DNA of 6,718 nt from Bacteroidota bacterium (GTDB lineage: Bacteria > Bacteroidota > Bacteroidia > NS11-12g > UBA955): assembly GCA_018969565.1 (NCBI GenBank), contig JAGWYC010000110.1, positions 1-6,718 of the forward strand, given 5' to 3'. The notes beneath the pieces were generated by a model. It was not told the DNA's origin. It made no database searches and saw only the letters and a program-made list of their open reading frames with translations. Of the stretch, positions 1 through 6,512 are shown piece after piece. The translations under genes were made by a program, and so were the position numbers. The first letter of the stretch is position 1. The number at the start of each line of letters is the position of its first letter.

Positions 1-357
1 CTATCGGTTTTTATCGGAACAGGTTTCCTTACCTTGAGCTTTTTACTGCTGTCCATTAATACGGGTAAGACCGCATTTCTTGTGTCGGCAGTTTTATTTG
101 GACTGGGGCAGGGCTTTAACGCGCCAGCACTGTTTGCCTGGACTACTGATTTAAGTAAACCTGAAAAGAAAGGTCGTTCGCTGGCAACGCTCTATATCGC
201 TTTGGAATTGGGCATTACCCTCGGTGGACTGGGTGGAGGATTTTACTTCGGAAATGATAATACCCGCTTGCCTTCGCTCTTTGCTCTTTCAGCAGTTTGC
301 ACCCTCTCGGCCTTTTTATTCCTGTTGCGCATGCGCAGGAAGTACGGTCACACCTGA
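1..357 (+). CDS. MFS transporter, C-terminal fragment (5' end outside window)
   Basis: The reading frame is open from base 1 and ends at TGA 355-357, giving 118 codons of the C-terminal part of an integral membrane protein. Four hydrophobic segments are visible at about fragment residues 2-18, 26-47, 61-84 and 90-109. This fits the last four helices (TM9-12) of a 12-helix major facilitator superfamily carrier. The loop DLSKPEKKGRS between the second and third segments, followed by a Gly-rich helix (ITLGGLGGGF), resembles the helix 10/11 region of drug/proton antiporter-like MFS members, where a P..(R/K)G.A/S pattern precedes a Gly-rich helix. The protein ends in a short basic cytoplasmic tail (RMRRKYGHT). 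A TTG at 34 could be mistaken for a start, but the frame continues upstream through hydrophobic sequence, so this is a truncated gene and not a small protein. The substrate cannot be inferred. The gene is convergent with the next one, with only 12 bp between the stops. Confidence 0.82.
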   Translation, partial: LSVFIGTGFLTLSFLLLSINTGKTAFLVSAVLFGLGQGFNAPALFAWTTDLSKPEKKGRSLATLYIALELGITLGGLGGGFYFGNDNTRLPSLFALSAVCTLSAFLFLLRMRRKYGHT

Positions 358-369
358 GGCCTTAAAGGT

Positions 370-948
370 TTATTCGAAACGATAATTCTTCAGCAACCAG
401 AATATATCCTTCTTCCAGCGGCTGTAGGGGTTATAAGAACCGAACATAAAGTTGATGATTTCGAATTCATCTTTAGGTTCTCTTTGATGTTCTTGTCGAA
501 ATTTCTCCAAGGTCTGATCCAGATAAAAATCGAAGTCCAACAGGCAATCATACCACGTAGAAAAAATGGCGTAATTGGTTTTTGTTTTGCCGATAGCGGT
601 CGTAGGACGGGAGTTTCCAGGCATCCTCATTCCGGTGAGGTTGTTAAATTCTTTGGCCAGATAACTATTTTTACCGTCTGCCCCGCTTTCCTGAAGTTTG
701 ATGACGGTGAATATTTTCGCCCATGGCCCAATAACAAAGCGGGCTACCTGATGCATAGAACGGGCGGGGGGGATCTCCTTGAGCGACAAGCGCAGATTCA
801 CTGAATCAATGTATAGTGAATCCGCTGTAGTTCGAATGATGCTGTCCGAACCTTTTGGCGCTGCAGCGCTCTGTTGTTTAGGCCTTAACATGGCAAAACC
901 GGCCAGAACGAAGGAGATGAAAAGAAGGCTTATCCAGACTTTTTTCAT
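370..948 (-). CDS. Membrane-anchored lysozyme-like/glucosaminidase-type protein
   Basis: I chose the ATG at 946-948 (192 aa) because it starts MKKVWISLLFISFVLAGF, a signal peptide or N-terminal membrane anchor. The frame stays open to ATG 1002 and GTG 1005, but that would add 18-19 residues in front of the anchor. A Ser/Ala/Pro-rich linker follows, then a domain at about residues 60-190. Its core reads LQESGADGKNSYLAKEFNN, then LTGMRMP, then RPTTAIG, then a Tyr/Phe-Ser-x-Trp segment. I read this as the pattern of Bacteroidota glucosaminidase/lysozyme-like domains (LETG...S.LF...NNLFGMK...RPTTAxG...F.SW). That places the putative catalytic Glu at residue 87 and the NNLxGM motif at 102-107. If correct, it is an envelope protein acting on peptidoglycan in the periplasm. 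The match is by eye and remote, and activity is not shown. It may be a non-catalytic relative. No Shine-Dalgarno sequence is seen. It is transcribed divergently from the outer-membrane protein gene at 1115. Confidence 0.6.
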   Translation of the reverse strand: MKKVWISLLFISFVLAGFAMLRPKQQSAAAPKGSDSIIRTTADSLYIDSVNLRLSLKEIPPARSMHQVARFVIGPWAKIFTVIKLQESGADGKNSYLAKEFNNLTGMRMPGNSRPTTAIGKTKTNYAIFSTWYDCLLDFDFYLDQTLEKFRQEHQREPKDEFEIINFMFGSYNPYSRWKKDIFWLLKNYRFE

Positions 949-1050
949 CGCATACACATTAACAATAACTGTGCCATATTGTTTTCTGATTGTTAATTTC
1001 ATCACGGAATAACCTGATAGTCATGAGTTTACGTATTGTTCATGACAAAT

Positions 1051-1080
1051 ATCAATCATCAGATAACAGGTTTGATTGAT
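1051..1080. repeat. Inverted repeat ATCAATCA-N14-TGATTGAT in divergent intergenic region
   Basis: ATCAATCA at 1051-1058 is perfectly complementary to TGATTGAT at 1073-1080, with 14 bases between. It lies between the divergent genes 370-948 and 1115-2629. Each arm overlaps a weak -7-like element: GATATTTG on the minus strand (1046-1053) and CAGGTTTG on the plus strand (1067-1074). Each of these has one mismatch to the Bacteroidota TAnnTTTG consensus. The arrangement would suit a dimeric regulator controlling both genes. An 8-bp repeat can also arise by chance in AT-rich intergenic DNA, and neither -7-like element has a -33 element at the usual distance. Confidence 0.35.
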
Positions 1081-1114
1081 GAAAATTGGTACTGAAATTG
1101 TAAAATAGCCGTTA

Positions 1115-2629
1115 ATGGAAAGAAATCACCTTATGAAAATCAATTGGAAAACACTTCCGGGAAGACTTGGTCTTGTAATGGTCAGCTTTTTTTTATTCCC
1201 TTCGGAATCCTTGAACGCACAGTCATTTAATGGCCTGAACATCAGCAATTTCCAGGGTGTGCATGGAATGTATATTAATCCTTCCTCAATCGTAGATTCA
1301 CGGTATAAGACACATGTGAATATCACCGCCATGGGAACTTCGTTTTACAATGATTACCTGAGTCTGGATTTGCCTTTCACTCTGATGCAGTTGATAAGAG
1401 GAAAAGTCCCTGCATCGGCGAAGAATCCTTCCGGTCAAATTCAATGGGATAACTCCTGGCTGGTTGAACAAATAAACGGTAAACCTAAAAATGCCTCTTA
1501 TAATCTGGAATGGAGGGGTCCTGCCGCCATGATCAGTTTATCCAAACGTTTGGCTGTTGGCGCGGGAATGCGAACAAGGCTGGGCATCAACCTGAATAAT
1601 GTGGATGAAAACCTCGCCAGAACCCTGCGCAGTGGCATTGATACAGCCTACAACAGAGCACTGAGTAAGGATAATTCTTTTAACCTGAACATGAACTCCT
1701 TTCAGGAAGTATCAGGTACCATGGCATTGGTATTGGTGAACAAGAAAAGCCGTTACCTGAAGGTCGGAGGAACTGTGAAAGCCTTATTTGGAATTGGTTC
1801 ATTGTACCTGAACAATAAAGGTCTGGAAGTGGATTCCCGAAACCTTGATTCCCTGACCATCAACAGAATGGATATGGAAATCGGGTATTCCAATTCCGCA
1901 TTTATCCAAAACCTAAGTAAGGGTGTGTTATCAGCTTCAATGCCCAGACCGGATATGAATGGCTTCGGTATTGGTTATGATCTTGGGGCAACTATGGAAT
2001 GGAGGCCGGAAGCTACAGAAGCGCTACAGGGAAAGAACCGCTATCTGCTTCGTTTAGGTGTTGCATTGCTCGATATGGGCGGTATCAACTATAAGAGAAA
2101 TGTTACCTCATACTCCGTTTCACGAAACACGCCGCTGCTTTTTAATGAAGACAGTGCCTTCAATGCAGCATTTCAGCAAGGTGTGGATCAGGGCTTAAAC
2201 TGGATGAAGGATTACGCCCAGCGAAACCTGAACTACAAGGAGCAACAGAACAGCTTCCGCGTGAACATGCCCAGTACGCTATCCGTGCAATTGGATTATA
2301 ACCTGTTTAAATCATTTTATCTGGGTATGTTGTGGAATCAGAGTTTTGTGAGCCGCTCCAGCATTAATTTCAGAAGGCCTTCGGGAATTGTGTTTATGCC
2401 TCGATTTGAATCAAGACTGTTCGAACTGTCTATGCCGGTTTCCTTCAACAATGATTATACTGATGCCGGATTAGGTGCATTTCTGCGTTTAGGCCCTGTT
2501 TATTTCGGTACTGATAATTTGTTCAGAAGCATTAAGACCAATGCCGGCTTCAATGGATTCAACTTCTATTTCGGTATGAGTACCGGAATTGGCAAGAGTA
2601 AGAAAAAACAGAAGGACCGTAAGGATTAA
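1115..2629 (+). CDS. DUF5723-like outer-membrane beta-barrel protein
   Basis: This 504-aa protein has an N-terminal signal peptide (hydrophobic core LVMVSFFLF at about residues 20-28, likely cleavage after A35 in SLNA-QSF). The region just after it, SNFQGVHGMYINPSSIVDSR (residues 44-63), matches the N-terminal signature I associate with the DUF5723 family of Bacteroidota outer-membrane proteins (G.N..Y.NP..IAD.R). The rest alternates short amphipathic strands with Gly/Asn/Asp-rich turns, for example LRLGVALLDMGGINY and FYLGMLWNQSFV, and ends in strands such as FNFYFGMSTGIG, as expected of a beta-barrel. An unusual Lys-rich tail, KSKKKQKDRKD (494-504), follows the last strand. The family has no established function, so a structural or transport role in the outer membrane is only inference. 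ATG 1115 gives the full length. ATG 1133 (MKINWKTL) gives a more compact signal peptide and may be the true start. The small ORF at 2649 follows 19 bp after the stop. Confidence 0.8.
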   Translation: MERNHLMKINWKTLPGRLGLVMVSFFLFPSESLNAQSFNGLNISNFQGVHGMYINPSSIVDSRYKTHVNITAMGTSFYNDYLSLDLPFTLMQLIRGKVPASAKNPSGQIQWDNSWLVEQINGKPKNASYNLEWRGPAAMISLSKRLAVGAGMRTRLGINLNNVDENLARTLRSGIDTAYNRALSKDNSFNLNMNSFQEVSGTMALVLVNKKSRYLKVGGTVKALFGIGSLYLNNKGLEVDSRNLDSLTINRMDMEIGYSNSAFIQNLSKGVLSASMPRPDMNGFGIGYDLGATMEWRPEATEALQGKNRYLLRLGVALLDMGGINYKRNVTSYSVSRNTPLLFNEDSAFNAAFQQGVDQGLNWMKDYAQRNLNYKEQQNSFRVNMPSTLSVQLDYNLFKSFYLGMLWNQSFVSRSSINFRRPSGIVFMPRFESRLFELSMPVSFNNDYTDAGLGAFLRLGPVYFGTDNLFRSIKTNAGFNGFNFYFGMSTGIGKSKKKQKDRKD

Positions 2630-2648
2630 GAAACCTTAATTGAAAACT

Positions 2649-2822
2649 ATGCAGGACAAATTGAAACCGGAACGGCAGTATCTGAACGAATTTCACCGTC
2701 AGAGCAGCGAAGCATCACAGAAAGAGGTAGAACGCTTGTCGAAGCGACCGTACTCCTGGGAAGAAATGCACGAGCAGACGCAACGCAAGACGAGAGGAAA
2801 GATCGGCAGGAGCAGCAAATAG
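2649..2822 (+). CDS. Small highly charged hypothetical protein
   Basis: This ORF of 57 aa starts at ATG 2649, 19 bp after the stop of the outer-membrane protein gene and on the same strand. A TTG at 2640 in frame could add three residues. The product is very polar and probably helical: it has many Lys, Arg, Glu and Gln, no Cys, no hydrophobic segment and no signal peptide. The middle carries KRPYSWEEMHEQTQ, the only part with aromatic residues, and the C-terminus is basic (RKTRGKIGRSSK). I do not recognise a family. The close spacing suggests co-transcription with the gene upstream, and the codons look ordinary for this window. It would be a cytoplasmic protein, possibly nucleic-acid- or protein-binding, but that is only composition-based. 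It could also be a chance open frame. Its stop faces the queG stop 48 bp away. Confidence 0.5.
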   Translation: MQDKLKPERQYLNEFHRQSSEASQKEVERLSKRPYSWEEMHEQTQRKTRGKIGRSSK

Positions 2823-2870
2823 AACATTACGCCCGCCAGAGACTCATTTGGATTGAAAATACAACCACAA

Positions 2871-3827
2871 CTATGAATAATTATCAGGCGAAGATTCGTC
2901 TTCTTTCGAAGTCTTGAGGAATCGGATATTTCGCTTCAATCCTGAAAAACCGGTGCGCTTAACCGCGGAGTTGCCAAATAACTTCTGGAACACCTCCTCG
3001 GTAATTTCTTCCCAGTCAGTGCGACTCATGCCCGAGAAATCCGGATGGGGTTCAAATTCCGGTTCATTATGTGGTTTGCTGAAACGATTCCAGGGACAAA
3101 CTTCCTGACAAATGTCGCAGCCAAACACCCAGTTTTCCATTTTCGTACTGAATGAGTTGGGAATAGCGTCCTTCAGTTCAATGGTCAAATAACTGATGCA
3201 TTTCGAGGCATCCAGTGTTTTGTGGTTCAGGATGGCATCGGTAGGGCAGGCGTCAATGCAGGCAGTACAGGTACCGCAGTAATCCTTTAGTGGTCCATCC
3301 GCTTCCAGCTCCAGGTCGCAAATGATCTCTGCCAGAAAAAAATAAGATCCGGTCTTTTTGTTCAACAAAAGTCCGTTTTTTCCAATCCAGCCTAGTCCAG
3401 ACAGTTCAGCCCATTTTCGTTCCAATACAGGTGCGCTGTCGGTAAAAGCCCTTCCCTGAATATCACCAAAGCTTTCCTGCATGCGCCCTAACAAGGCTTT
3501 CATTTTTTTTTTCAGCACCTTATGGTAATCACGTCCATAAGCGTACCGGGCAATTTTGGGAGCATCCTCCTTTTGTGTTTGAGTCGGGAAGTAGTTAAAG
3601 GCCAAAGAAATAACGCTCTTAGCTCCCGGAACCAGCCGCCGAGGATCGAGCCGCATGTCAAAATGTTGTTCCAGATAATGCATCTTCCCATGATATCCCT
3701 TGTTGAGCCAACTTTCCAGATGGGCTGTTTCCTCATCCAATTTGCGTGCTTTTGAGATTCCGCAAAACATGAAGCCCAGCTCCTGAGCCAGTATTTTGAT
3801 ATACCTGCTCTTTTCAACGGGGCTCAT
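2871..3827 (-). CDS. queG: Epoxyqueuosine reductase QueG (tRNA queuosine biosynthesis)
   Basis: QueG reduces epoxyqueuosine at position 34 of tRNAs with GUN anticodons to queuosine, the last step of the pathway, using cobalamin and two [4Fe-4S] clusters in the cytoplasm. The 318-aa product shows the family signature DSAPVLERKWAELSGLGWIG (residues 130-149), which carries the conserved Asp130 thought to act at the active site. Two ferredoxin-like cluster motifs follow: CGTCTACIDACP (Cys184, 187, 190, 194) and CDICQEVCP (Cys237, 240, 244), with Cys210 between them. All eight cysteines expected for two clusters are present. The protein lacks the long C-terminal HEAT-like extension of the 379-aa E. 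coli enzyme, as is common in short QueG forms. I chose ATG 3825-3827, one base after the ruvB stop. A TTG at 3842 would overlap ruvB and is less likely. The spacing implies translational coupling to ruvB. Confidence 0.95.
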   Translation of the reverse strand: MSPVEKSRYIKILAQELGFMFCGISKARKLDEETAHLESWLNKGYHGKMHYLEQHFDMRLDPRRLVPGAKSVISLAFNYFPTQTQKEDAPKIARYAYGRDYHKVLKKKMKALLGRMQESFGDIQGRAFTDSAPVLERKWAELSGLGWIGKNGLLLNKKTGSYFFLAEIICDLELEADGPLKDYCGTCTACIDACPTDAILNHKTLDASKCISYLTIELKDAIPNSFSTKMENWVFGCDICQEVCPWNRFSKPHNEPEFEPHPDFSGMSRTDWEEITEEVFQKLFGNSAVKRTGFSGLKRNIRFLKTSKEDESSPDNYS

Positions 3828-3828
3828 A

Positions 3829-4860
3829 TCAGGCCTGATCAAAAAGATTAGGAGTACCCGGGTGGCGAATGCGTCCCAGATGCCGATATGCCAATTCGGT
3901 CACTTCCCGTCCGCGGGGGGTGCGCATCAGGAAGCCCTCCTGAATTAGAAATGGCTCATATACTTCTTCAATTGTTCCTGATTCCTCACCAACGGCGGTG
4001 GCTAAGGTATTAATACCCACGGGTCCACCTTTGAATTTGTCGATTATGGTCAGCAAAATTCTGTTGTCCATTTCATCCAGACCGTGTGCATCTACATGAA
4101 GCGCCTGAAGCGCGTAGCGAGCAATATCCATGGAAATAATGCCGTTGCCTCTGATTTGCGCAAAATCACGGGTACGGCGCAAAAGGGCGTTGGCAATACG
4201 TGGGGTTCCTCTGCTCCGGCGGGCAATTTCCATGGCAGCATCGTCGTCCAGTGGTGTTTGAATGATTCCTGCTGAACGTTTAAGAATTCCGGCCAAGGTG
4301 GCTGCTTTATAATATTCTAAGCGGAAGGTGATACCAAAACGTGCCCTGAGCGGAGCTGTCAGAAGTCCCGATCGGGTTGTGGCTCCTACCAGTGTAAACG
4401 GGTTCAGGTTAATCTGAACGCTTCTGGCGCTTGGTCCGGTATCAATCATGATATCTATCTTGTAATCTTCCATGGCCGAATACAGATATTCTTCCACTAC
4501 GGGGCTCAGTCGGTGTATTTCATCAATAAACAGCACATCACCCTCTTCCAGATTGGTAAGCAAGCCTGCCAGATCACCGGGCTTTTCCAATACGGGCCCA
4601 CTGGTGATTTTCAGATTGGCGCCCAGTTCATTTGCCACTATCTGACTCAGCGTTGTTTTCCCTAATCCCGGAGGGCCATGCAGCAAAACATGGTCCAGCG
4701 CTTCACCGCGCAATTTTGCAGCCTGTACAAACACAATCAGGTTTTCCAGTACTTTTTCCTGCCCCTGGAACTCGTCAAACCTGTCCGGGCGCAATACCCG
4801 CTCCATGTCTCGCTCATTGTGGTTCATTCGCTCGCTGTTCGGATCCAGATTCGGGTTCAT
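3829..4860 (-). CDS. ruvB: Holliday junction branch migration ATPase RuvB
   Basis: RuvB is the hexameric AAA+ motor that, with RuvA, drives branch migration of Holliday junctions during recombinational repair before RuvC cleavage. The 343-aa product is full length. It contains Walker A GPPGLGKTT (residues 62-70, Lys68), Walker B with DEIH (113-116), sensor 1 in GATTR (159-163), the arginine-finger region PLRARFG (170-176), and sensor 2 in RGTPRIANALLRR (217-229). The C-terminal winged-helix domain includes GGPVGINTLATAVGEESGTI (278-297) and the RTPRGR wing (313-318). ATG 4858-4860 gives MNPNLDPNSER, matching the usual Bacteroidota start (MNxNLDP). The in-frame ATG at 4882-4884 adds only eight residues (MSVICREI) not typical of the family. 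It is the first gene of a two-gene unit with queG. No ruvA or ruvC is present in this window, which is common, since ruvB is often unlinked in this phylum. Confidence 0.97.
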   Translation of the reverse strand: MNPNLDPNSERMNHNERDMERVLRPDRFDEFQGQEKVLENLIVFVQAAKLRGEALDHVLLHGPPGLGKTTLSQIVANELGANLKITSGPVLEKPGDLAGLLTNLEEGDVLFIDEIHRLSPVVEEYLYSAMEDYKIDIMIDTGPSARSVQINLNPFTLVGATTRSGLLTAPLRARFGITFRLEYYKAATLAGILKRSAGIIQTPLDDDAAMEIARRSRGTPRIANALLRRTRDFAQIRGNGIISMDIARYALQALHVDAHGLDEMDNRILLTIIDKFKGGPVGINTLATAVGEESGTIEEVYEPFLIQEGFLMRTPRGREVTELAYRHLGRIRHPGTPNLFDQA

Positions 4861-5165
4861 GATTTCTCTGCAAATTACGGACATTCTAAAATGTGGAAGA
4901 CCAAACCCTAAAAGCGTTCTTTTTGTTCTAATTGCTTCCGGATGACCGGTTTCTGAAAGTGGACAGTGCCTTCCAGTGAAGGATGAACTTGGGGATTACC
5001 TGTACTTGACGCATTCTCTAACATGTTGACTATCAGCAAGTTATAAATTTTCTTTAGACAGATTCCAAATTCCCTTCAGTGTTAAGAATTTCTTTCCCGC
5101 GGCTGACCACCCCGTATATATTTGCACCCTGAAACAGGTCTGAAAAGAACGTTTTTAAAGGACTT
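4861..5165. other. Gene-free divergent intergenic region between ruvB and actA
   Basis: No coding frame that I would defend lies in these 305 bases, and no tRNA or riboswitch fold is recognisable. The right end holds the actA promoter described separately. Two identical TTGAC pentamers sit exactly 20 bp apart (5006-5010 and 5026-5030), followed by AT-rich TTATAAATTTTC (5041-5052). This could be a second, weaker upstream promoter or a binding site. Two small hairpins are possible: CCGG-N4-CCGG (4938-4949) and CCTTC-CAGT-GAAGG (4969-4982). Neither is followed by a T-run on either strand, so neither looks like a terminator. The left end should contain the ruvB promoter, but only imperfect boxes are visible (see rejected items). 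Confidence 0.7.
5093..5124 (+). promoter_or_regulatory. Bacteroidota-type promoter of the ACIII (act) operon
   Basis: TATATTTG at 5117-5124 is an exact match to the Bacteroidota -7 consensus TAnnTTTG. A TTTC at 5093-5096, one base off the -33 TTTG element, lies 20 bp upstream, which is the usual spacing. Transcription would start near 5131, giving a leader of about 35 bases before the actA ATG at 5166. The leader ends in AAAGGA (5157-5162), which is purine-rich but only 3 bases from the ATG. The position directly before the first gene of a respiratory operon supports a housekeeping-sigma promoter. Confidence 0.75.
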
Positions 5166-6479
5166 ATGAGGGTTTTACACCAGCTCCGTTCAAAATTCCG
5201 CCTAGCGGGTTTTGTGGCCCTGATTGCGGCACTTCCTTCGTTGAATGCCCAGGATGCCAAGAAAGGTAAAGAAATTTTTGACGCCAATTGCGCTTCATGT
5301 CACGGAATTCACAACCGAGGTGCAGGTCCTGCACTGAAGGATGTGCATACCCGCCGCAGTGAAGAGTGGTTGTTGAAATGGGTCAAGAACAATGAAGCGC
5401 TGAGGAAATCAGGAGATGCCCAGGCACTTCAGGTATTCAACGATAATGGTGGTGCCATCATGCCTGCATTTGGCAGTCTTGCGGATACCGACATCAAGGA
5501 CATTATTGCCTATGTAAAGGAAGAATCCGCCAAAGGTCCTAAGAAAGCTGTAGTTCCTCCCGGTGGAGTATCGCCTAAAAATGAAACGCCCGACAGCACG
5601 CTTTATGTTCTTCTGGCGTTGATTGGGTTATTCCTGGTAGTATTCCTGCTGCTTGCCCGCGTGAAGCGTGATCTTGACAGGTTAGCAGCGGCTGGTCAGG
5701 GAGAAATAGAAGAGGCACCCAAGGGTAACTGGATACAACGTTTGCTCCCAGGCCCTCTGGCGCGCATGAACCCGGTTGTTTTGACCATGTTTGCGCTGTC
5801 TATTTTCGGAATCCTTGGCTTCGTAAAGTTCTACGATTACAGCATCACCGAAGTTGGCGTTCAAAAGGGATATGCTCCGGACCAACCGATAAATTTCTCC
5901 CATAAGATTCACGCAGACCAGTATGGTATTGATTGCAAATACTGCCACAGCACTGCCGATAAGAGCAAAAGCGCCAGCATACCCGCGCTGAATACTTGTA
6001 TGAATTGTCATAAGGCTGTGCAGGCTCGCGACAAATACGAAGGTGAGATCTCTCCGGAAATTAAGAAGATTTATGCGGCGCTGGATTACGATCCCGAAAA
6101 GCCTGCTAATGAAGCGTATGGTAAGAATCCTCGTCCTGTTCGCTGGGTGAGAATCCACAATCTGCCTGACCATGCCTACTTTAATCACTCCCAGCACGTG
6201 AACGTTGCCGGCTTGAGCTGTCAGACCTGCCACGGTCCAGTGCAAAAAATGGAAAAAGTGCAGCAGTGGTCACAACTCACCATGGGCTGGTGTATCAATT
6301 GTCACAGGCAGACCGGTATTCAGGTTGAGCAGAACGATTATTACGAAAAGCTACACGAAAAAGTGAAGGCTGATATTGCCAAGAACGGCGACAAGAGTAA
6401 ATACAAGGACAAAAACGGACGCATTGTGGTTACCGCCGGAATGAATGGTGGTCTGGAATGTTCCAAGTGCCATTATTAA
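5166..6479 (+). CDS. actA: Alternative complex III subunit ActA, hexaheme c-type cytochrome (fused monoheme + pentaheme)
   Basis: ActA is the multiheme electron-transfer subunit of alternative complex III, the quinol oxidoreductase that replaces cytochrome bc1. The 437-aa product starts with a Sec signal peptide (about 1-29, LPSLNAQ cleavage region). A class I monoheme cytochrome c domain (30-120) follows, with CASCH at 42-46 and a likely axial Met99 in IMPAFG. Two membrane segments come next at about 146-164 and 204-222, and then a periplasmic multiheme domain. That domain has five CXXCH sites: CKYCH 257-261, CMNCH 278-282, CQTCH 352-356, CINCH 376-380 and CSKCH 432-436, the last one residue from the C-terminus. 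FSHKIH (244-249) and FNHSQH (339-344) supply likely distal His ligands, as in cytochrome c3/c7-type proteins. The monoheme domain may do the job of the separate ActE of other complexes. actB follows after 33 bp in the same operon. Confidence 0.93.
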   Translation: MRVLHQLRSKFRLAGFVALIAALPSLNAQDAKKGKEIFDANCASCHGIHNRGAGPALKDVHTRRSEEWLLKWVKNNEALRKSGDAQALQVFNDNGGAIMPAFGSLADTDIKDIIAYVKEESAKGPKKAVVPPGGVSPKNETPDSTLYVLLALIGLFLVVFLLLARVKRDLDRLAAAGQGEIEEAPKGNWIQRLLPGPLARMNPVVLTMFALSIFGILGFVKFYDYSITEVGVQKGYAPDQPINFSHKIHADQYGIDCKYCHSTADKSKSASIPALNTCMNCHKAVQARDKYEGEISPEIKKIYAALDYDPEKPANEAYGKNPRPVRWVRIHNLPDHAYFNHSQHVNVAGLSCQTCHGPVQKMEKVQQWSQLTMGWCINCHRQTGIQVEQNDYYEKLHEKVKADIAKNGDKSKYKDKNGRIVVTAGMNGGLECSKCHY

Positions 6480-6512
6480 TAATCATTAACCCGAAAAAAC
6501 CTTAAAAGATAC

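Noticed and set aside
352..369. Possible bidirectional terminator between the convergent stops (ACCT...AGGT and CCTT-A-AAGG)
   Set aside because: The stems are only 4 bp, one has a one-base loop, and there is no T-run on either strand.
484..1012. Plus-strand open frames opposite the lysozyme-like gene (484-804 and 779-1012)
   Set aside because: They are antisense to a frame with a clear membrane anchor and domain-like conservation pattern, have Cys/Arg-rich unlikely sequence, and overlap each other.
2823..2870. Terminator between the small ORF and queG
   Set aside because: The 48 bases between the convergent stops contain no stem longer than 4 bp and no T-run, so no intrinsic terminator can be supported.
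4871..4910. Minus-strand ruvB promoter candidate (TAATTTG at 4871-4877 with TTTG at 4902-4905; also TAGGGTTTG at 4902-4910)
   Set aside because: The -7 boxes have one or three bases where the consensus has two, and the spacing to the -33 candidate (over 20 bp) is too long. A promoter must be near here, but I cannot place it.
4969..4982. Hairpin CCTTC-CAGT-GAAGG as a terminator or regulatory RNA structure
   Set aside because: A 5-bp stem without a following T-run, in front of the act promoter and behind no gene, is not distinguishable from chance.
5682..6245. Long open frame (187 codons) on the minus strand inside actA
   Set aside because: It lies entirely antisense to the certain hexaheme cytochrome gene. 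Its product has no recognisable domain, and it is explained by codon bias of actA.
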